Shown here: piece after piece, positions 13,860 through 17,567 of the stretch
Numbering within the stretch: the first letter of the stretch is position 1
Layout of the letters: each line of letters starts with the position of its first letter
DNA from: Gammaproteobacteria bacterium
GTDB taxonomy: Bacteria > Pseudomonadota > Gammaproteobacteria > SZUA-229
Direction of reading: 5' to 3'
Assembly (NCBI GenBank): GCA_029879605.1
Contig: JAOUQA010000008.1
Span: 1 to 17,567, forward strand
Length of the DNA: 17,567 bases
The notes under the pieces: model-generated
Told to the model about the DNA's origin: nothing
The model's input: the letters and a program-made list of their open reading frames with translations, nothing else
Database searches by the model: none
Position numbers and translations under genes: made by a program

Positions 13860-14795
13860 ATGAAAATAATCAATTTACTGGGTATTCAGCCAGCATCAAC
13901 TGGGCATCTTGATAAGCTGATTTCGACTATTGGTGGTTTTCTGGGTATCTGGTGTATTTTCCTGGTCACCAGCCAGTTTGTTGGTGGGCTGTCTGCGGCG
14001 CTCATTGTTGCTTCTATGGGTGCGTCTGCAGTTTTATTATTTGCCGTACCCCATGGTCCATTATCACAGCCCTGGTCAGTTCTCTGTGGTCATTTTATAT
14101 CAGCAATCATAGGTGTTAGTTGTTATCAGCTGGTTAATGACGTTTACCTGGCGGCTGCAATTGCAGTGGGTTTAAGTATTGGCGCTATGCATTATCTGCG
14201 TTGCATTCATCCTCCGGGTGGTGCAACTGCACTGGCTGCTGTCGTGGGTAGTACAGAGTTGCATAACCTGGCTTTTCAGTATGTTTTGACGCCTGTTATG
14301 CTTAATGTTGTGGTCATTTTACTGGTGGCAGTTGTCGTTAATTATCCATTTAAATGGCGCCGATATCCTGTGGTACTGGCCTATATGCCTGAAAAACGTG
14401 AGCCTGGTGATTGCAGGTATCGTACTGATAATGTAATTCCTCGCAGTGATCTCAGGTATGCGCTGGAGAGCATAGGTTCTTTTGCGGATGTCAGTGAAGA
14501 AGAGCTGGAATCCATATACCGTATTGCCACTCAGCATAACAAGCGTAATCGACTGGCACCGGAAGACATTCAGGCTGGACATTATTACAGTCATGGTCGT
14601 CTCGGAGAGGATTTCGTAGTACGCATGATTATTGATGAATCAGTTTCTGACGATGCTGACAAAGACCAGGTGATTTATAAAGTGATCAAAGGCGAAGGGC
14701 AGGGTACAACTGAATGTATTACTCGCCAGGCCTTTGCCAGGTGGGCCAGGTACGAAGTTGTTAATCAGAATAATGTCTGGACAGTCAAAGATTAA
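13860..14795 (+). CDS. HPP-family integral membrane protein
   Basis: A 311-residue protein of the HPP family (PF04982). The N-terminal ~162 residues form the membrane domain with segments near 20-42, 44-63, 73-92, 96-112 and 145-162; the name-giving C-I-H-P-P-G-G-A-T-A lies at 115-124, preceded by the M-G-A-S-A-V-L-L-F and H-G-P-L-S-Q-P-W motifs (53-72). Members of this family transport nitrite in chloroplasts and cyanobacteria; the bacterial role is less certain. Residues ~165-311 form a soluble domain containing DLRYALESIGSFADVSEEEL, which is not an obvious CBS pair and which I do not recognise. The ribosome site is poor. It is a single-gene unit with a long structured leader and a possible FNR site, hinting at oxygen-responsive expression. 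Confidence 0.88.
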   Translation: MKIINLLGIQPASTGHLDKLISTIGGFLGIWCIFLVTSQFVGGLSAALIVASMGASAVLLFAVPHGPLSQPWSVLCGHFISAIIGVSCYQLVNDVYLAAAIAVGLSIGAMHYLRCIHPPGGATALAAVVGSTELHNLAFQYVLTPVMLNVVVILLVAVVVNYPFKWRRYPVVLAYMPEKREPGDCRYRTDNVIPRSDLRYALESIGSFADVSEEELESIYRIATQHNKRNRLAPEDIQAGHYYSHGRLGEDFVVRMIIDESVSDDADKDQVIYKVIKGEGQGTTECITRQAFARWARYEVVNQNNVWTVKD

Positions 14796-14801
14796 ACAGG
14801 A

Positions 14802-14830
14802 ACGGGATAGCCAGTACAAGGCTATCCTGT
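14802..14830. terminator. Hairpin between convergent HPP and DUF302 genes
   Basis: ACGGGATAGCC pairs with GGCTATCCTGT around the loop AGTACAA, giving an 11-bp stem with one G-T wobble. It lies 6 nt after the HPP stop and 15 nt beyond the DUF302 stop, the expected place for a shared terminator. Neither strand has a run of T after the stem, so intrinsic termination would be weak. Confidence 0.55.
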
Positions 14831-14845
14831 CATGTTATGAACTGA

Positions 14846-15235
14846 TTATGCTTTAAGTTTTTCAGCCACACGTTGTAGTTTTTCGCGAACGACAGGAGCA
14901 ACTTCGGCAATGGTGGGATTGTCGACCAGTGTTAATACAGCTGCCGGGTCCATGAAGCCTACATTGATAGTGCCGTCATCTTCTTCTCTCAGTAAAACAT
15001 TACATGGCAGAAGCAGGCCTATATCGGGTTCAGCATCAATTGCCTGGTGGGCAAGATTAGGGTTGCAGGCGCCGAGGATTTTATAACCTGAGCGATCGAC
15101 GTCCAGTTTGGCTTTCATTACTTTCTGTACATCAATTTCGGTTAGTACACCAAAGCCTTCTTCCATTAATGCGTCACGAACTTTAGCTTCAGCATCATCC
15201 ATTGATGTTTGCATCGTTACATTGAAACCGTACAT
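14846..15235 (-). CDS. DUF302 family protein
   Basis: A 129-residue cytosolic protein with the DUF302 pattern: an N-terminal beta strand and helix (A-E-A-K-V-R-D-A-L-M-E-E-G-F-G-V-L-T-E-I-D-V), then Y-K-I-L-G-A-C-N-P, A-I-D-A-E-P-D-I-G-L-L-L-P-C-N-V-L-L-R-E and the strand T-I-N-V-G-F-M-D-P. The two cysteines (C56 and C78) are typical of the family, which is widespread and sometimes linked to sulfur or thiol metabolism, without an established activity. The ATG is preceded by GGGAG, part of a 9-bp direct repeat. It is downstream of the NIF3-like gene on the same strand with a 72-bp gap. Confidence 0.88.
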   Translation of the reverse strand: MYGFNVTMQTSMDDAEAKVRDALMEEGFGVLTEIDVQKVMKAKLDVDRSGYKILGACNPNLAHQAIDAEPDIGLLLPCNVLLREEDDGTINVGFMDPAAVLTLVDNPTIAEVAPVVREKLQRVAEKLKA

Positions 15236-15307
15236 AGTTGTCTCCCAGTTGTCTCTAAATAATCGGTGGCTATATTAGCATAATCTTATTTTTTTAATGG
15301 CAGGTTT

Positions 15308-15619
15308 TTATAGTTTTTCGAGTTTCCAGACATCATAGGCCGGTTCTTCATAGGGATGGGCCTGCTTCATGGCGTCAATAACCGTGGTAACCAGGTTGTC
15401 TTCACATACCATTTCGACTTTATATTCGTCCACCTGCTCGATATTACCTGTACTGCCGATATAGGGATTACTGTTGGCCAGGGGTCTGAACTGACCCTGT
15501 CCCAGTGTTTGCCAGCTACAGCAGTCGTAATCACCAATTTTACCCGCACCCGCTTTAAACATGGCTGATTTAACAGGCTCAAGATGAGATTCAGGAATAA
15601 ATACACTGATCTTATACAT
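15308..15619 (-). CDS. NIF3/YqfO-like small protein
   Basis: ATG 15619 gives 103 residues (starting MYKISVFIPESH) with AGGG 11 nt upstream; the frame extends upstream to 15655 but would run into the leader of the divergent gene. It resembles the small bacterial proteins annotated 'NGG1p-interacting factor NIF3', which match the inserted PII/CutA-like domain of YqfO: F-I-P-E-S-H-L-E-P-V-K-S-A-M-F-K-A-G-A-G-K-I-G-D-Y-D-C-C-S-W, Q-G-Q-F-R-P-L, G-S-T-G, V-E-M-V-C and H-P-Y-E-E-P-A-Y-D-V. Such domains trimerise and may bind metals or small ligands. The function is unknown. The start codon is 64 nt from that of the divergent plus-strand gene. Confidence 0.88.
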   Translation of the reverse strand: MYKISVFIPESHLEPVKSAMFKAGAGKIGDYDCCSWQTLGQGQFRPLANSNPYIGSTGNIEQVDEYKVEMVCEDNLVTTVIDAMKQAHPYEEPAYDVWKLEKL

Positions 15620-15683
15620 GGTTAATACCCTATCAAAGGATGTAGAATGTGCCACAAATTTAAACCAAATACAGGAAAAAACA

Positions 15684-15974
15684 ATGAGTGATGATGGTAT
15701 TCAATTATCGCCCCAGTTAATGGGTGATTTGCGAGCGGCTCTCGAAAAGCAGGATCCTAGAACTACAGATGATATTTTAGCGATGCAATACCTGGCGGCA
15801 GCAGCCGGCATGATGTTATCTGATTATGTTAATCCACAGATGAACAAGCAGGAGGCTTTGAATGATATATGTGGTTTTATGAAACACGTGTTCGATTACA
15901 TGGAAAGTGAAAAAATGAAACAGTCAGCGCCACCTGCACAGGATGCATTTGGGGTATGGCGTCCAAAATCCTGA
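15684..15974 (+). CDS. Small protein of unknown function (96 aa)
   Basis: I chose ATG 15684 (starting MSDDGIQLS) because a clear AGGAAA ribosome site lies 7 nt upstream; the frame extends to ATG 15618, which would overlap the divergent NIF3-like gene. The protein is mostly helical: Q-L-M-G-D-L-R-A-A-L-E-K near the start, an Ala/Met-rich helix Q-Y-L-A-A-A-A-G-M-M-L-S-D-Y-V, then I-C-G-F-M-K-H-V-F-D-Y-M-E-S-E, ending D-A-F-G-V-W-R-P-K-S. No signal peptide or long membrane segment. I do not recognise the family. It is 132 bp upstream of the DUF455 gene on the same strand. Confidence 0.72.
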   Translation: MSDDGIQLSPQLMGDLRAALEKQDPRTTDDILAMQYLAAAAGMMLSDYVNPQMNKQEALNDICGFMKHVFDYMESEKMKQSAPPAQDAFGVWRPKS

Positions 15975-16106
15975 TTTACGGTTTAATGTATCAAAACATA
16001 CGCTTGTCAGATCAAAACCTTCTGCTCGCCGGATTAAACCTTTTATTTGTTATGGTAATAAAAATCAGTACAATGGATTTTTAGTTAATAATGAATTGAT
16101 ACAACT

Positions 16107-16901
16107 ATGCAATCAGTTTTTGATGTCGCCCGGCATTGCATTAGTAACTGTGATCCAGTTGATAAATGTAAACTAACGCATCAATTAGTTAGTGACTGGA
16201 ATAATCAGTTGCTATCCCATGACTCTGAAGAAGAGGCTGAAACCATTGGCGTGCCAGGCAGGCCAGAAAAACCACTGTTAGTTCATCCGAGAGATGTACC
16301 AAGGCGTAGTGTGCATACTGAGCAGGGACGTATAGTACTGGCTCACGCACTGGCTCATATTGAATTTAATGCCATTAACCTTGCCCTTGATGCTGTTTAC
16401 CGTTTTCGTTCCATGCCACGGGATTATTATACTGACTGGCTAAAAGTAGCAGACGAAGAAGCCAGGCACTTTAAATTGTTGACAGATTATATGGAAGAAA
16501 GAGGGGCTAGCTATGGGGATTACTTCGCTCATGATGGTTTGTGGGAAATGGCTGTTAAAACTGCTGATGATGTATTGATCAGGATGGCACTTGTACCCAG
16601 AGTGCTGGAAGCCAGGGGACTGGATGTTACACCGGGTCTTATTCAAAAATTAATTGCAGCAGGTGATATTGATTTTTCTGATCGTCTCAAAATAATACAT
16701 AGTGATGAAATTGGTCATGTTGCTATTGGAAGTCGCTGGTTTCGTTATGCATGTGAACAAAGAGGACTGGATACACGTCACACTTTTACTGAGCTGTTAA
16801 ATGAATATATGGATGGGCCACTTAAAGGACCATTTGATGATGTGACCAGGCTTCAGGCAGGGTTTACTGAAGAGGAACTTGCTGACCTGAGAGATAAATA
16901 A
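16107..16901 (+). CDS. DUF455 ferritin-like di-iron protein
   Basis: A 264-residue soluble protein of the DUF455 family. A four-helix ferritin-like core is visible with likely metal ligands: E86 in A-H-I-E-F-N-A-I-N-L-A-L-D, E118 and H121 in D-E-E-A-R-H-F-K-L-L, E169 in R-V-L-E-A-R-G-L-D, and E201 and H204 in H-S-D-E-I-G-H-V-A-I-G. This two-carboxylate, two ExxH arrangement is standard for di-iron carboxylate proteins. The N-terminal G-R-P-E-K-P-L-L-V-H-P-R-D-V-P segment (51-65) is typical of DUF455. The family is linked by fold to oxygenases and hydroxylases, but no reaction is established. The ribosome site is weak. Its stop shares one base with the ATG of the next gene (TAATG), so the two are probably co-translated. 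Confidence 0.88.
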   Translation: MQSVFDVARHCISNCDPVDKCKLTHQLVSDWNNQLLSHDSEEEAETIGVPGRPEKPLLVHPRDVPRRSVHTEQGRIVLAHALAHIEFNAINLALDAVYRFRSMPRDYYTDWLKVADEEARHFKLLTDYMEERGASYGDYFAHDGLWEMAVKTADDVLIRMALVPRVLEARGLDVTPGLIQKLIAAGDIDFSDRLKIIHSDEIGHVAIGSRWFRYACEQRGLDTRHTFTELLNEYMDGPLKGPFDDVTRLQAGFTEEELADLRDK

Positions 16902-17567
16902 TGATCATAAAAAAATGCTTAAAACTTATCCTGTTAATTACTTCATCATTATTTTACTCATTAAGTCTGGCCAGTGAGGATTTACTGGTAACTATTCTCT
17001 GGTTTGATGAAATTGAAGCTGGTAATGATCAGGTGCAAATGCGCTATATGATTACTCCGCAATATCTTCGTATCGATAATGGTAATTTGCACGATGATTT
17101 TATTTTATTTGATGTAACAAAAAAAATAATTTTTAGTGTTAATCATGAAGATAGAACAATTTTATTAATCAGGGGTGATAACTGGAAAAAACCAGATTAT
17201 AAATTTGTAGCTGATATTAGTCATGATGTTCTGGAGGGTGCTCCTGCAATTTCGGGTAAACAGGTAAAGGAATATAAAATTAAAGTAAATGATGAGATGT
17301 GTACCCATATACAGTACATACCGGATATGTATAAAAAAGAAATGAATATTTTGAAATATTATCAACAGACATTATCCAGTCAGCAAATCAGGAGCCTGTC
17401 AAATACGCCTGATCATATGAAAACCCCCTGTTTCATGCTGGATGTGGCTTACAATGACGGTATTTATTATGATCTTGGGTTGCCTGTCCAGGAGTGGCAT
17501 AACCGAGGTTATGCCAGGTATTTAAAAGATTATAAACAGGAAAAAGTAGCAGTGAAGCTTTTTGAAT
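16901..17567 (+). CDS. Exported protein of unknown function (3' end outside window)
   Basis: The frame starts at ATG 16901, overlapping the DUF455 stop, and stays open to the window end (222 codons). Residues 1-24 are a Sec signal peptide (M-I-I-K-K-C-L-K then a hydrophobic run ending S-L-A-S). The mature protein begins with beta-rich sequence, L-V-T-I-L-W-F-D-E-I...V-Q-M-R-Y-M-I-T-P-Q-Y-L-R-I-D-N-G, a pattern seen in periplasmic proteins with LolA-like folds, but I cannot assign a family. Two cysteines (in E-M-C-T-H and T-P-C-F-M) could form a disulfide. A cytosolic di-iron protein coupled to an exported protein is an odd pair. Confidence 0.78.
   Translation, partial: MIIKKCLKLILLITSSLFYSLSLASEDLLVTILWFDEIEAGNDQVQMRYMITPQYLRIDNGNLHDDFILFDVTKKIIFSVNHEDRTILLIRGDNWKKPDYKFVADISHDVLEGAPAISGKQVKEYKIKVNDEMCTHIQYIPDMYKKEMNILKYYQQTLSSQQIRSLSNTPDHMKTPCFMLDVAYNDGIYYDLGLPVQEWHNRGYARYLKDYKQEKVAVKLFE

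Noticed and set aside
15618..15683. Upstream extension of the 96-residue gene to ATG 15618
   Set aside because: It would cross the start of the divergent NIF3-like gene, and the strong AGGAAA site belongs to ATG 15684.

Overview
The window reads as chromosomal DNA of a Gram-negative gammaproteobacterium. It has a TonB-dependent outer-membrane receptor, periplasmic Sec and Tat-like signal peptides, a Tas-type aldo/keto reductase very like the enterobacterial protein, and NIF3/YqfO-like, DUF302, HPP and DUF455 proteins common in aquatic gammaproteobacteria. Base composition is moderately AT-rich. I see no rRNA, tRNA, CRISPR array, transposase or phage gene. The genus cannot be fixed from the sequence alone.

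Layout. (1) 1-5961, minus strand: a three-gene operon (orphan periplasmic binding protein, then a membrane HAMP-GGDEF-EAL protein, then a TonB-dependent receptor) is followed by the 5' part of a secreted protein with a haem-type CHACH motif. (2) 6120-8477, plus strand: tas-type aldo/keto reductase, an 80-residue unknown and a HIT/GalT-fold protein resembling GDP-hexose phosphorylases. (3) 8474-11281, minus strand: a periplasmic WCNWC thioredoxin-like protein, a Tat-type gluconate-dehydrogenase subunit-3 homologue and a GMC flavoprotein, tightly packed. (4) 11450-13018, plus strand: a small acidic protein whose 3' end is embedded in a 49-bp tandem repeat, then a probable LCIB-type (theta-class) carbonic anhydrase. 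(5) 13068-13505, minus strand: a 'host attachment' family protein. (6) 13860-14795, plus strand: an HPP-family membrane protein behind a structured leader containing an FNR-like site. (7) 14846-15619, minus strand: NIF3/YqfO-like and DUF302 proteins. (8) 15684-17567, plus strand: a small unknown, a DUF455 ferritin-like protein and an exported unknown that runs off the window.

How the genes may work together (inference). The first operon has the architecture of an envelope sensor: an outer-membrane receptor takes up a ligand, a soluble binding protein captures it, and a membrane cyclic-di-GMP enzyme with a periplasmic sensor domain reports it. The EAL domain has lost two expected catalytic residues, so the output is more likely synthesis or binding of cyclic-di-GMP than hydrolysis. 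The GMC cluster looks like a periplasmic oxidoreductase exported by its Tat-tagged partner, but the cytochrome subunit usual in gluconate dehydrogenases is absent. The LCIB homologue suggests inorganic-carbon handling. The HPP protein may be an anion (nitrite) channel under oxygen control. The points most worth following are the binding protein/c-di-GMP/TonB operon, the LCIB-like protein and the 49-bp repeat beside it.
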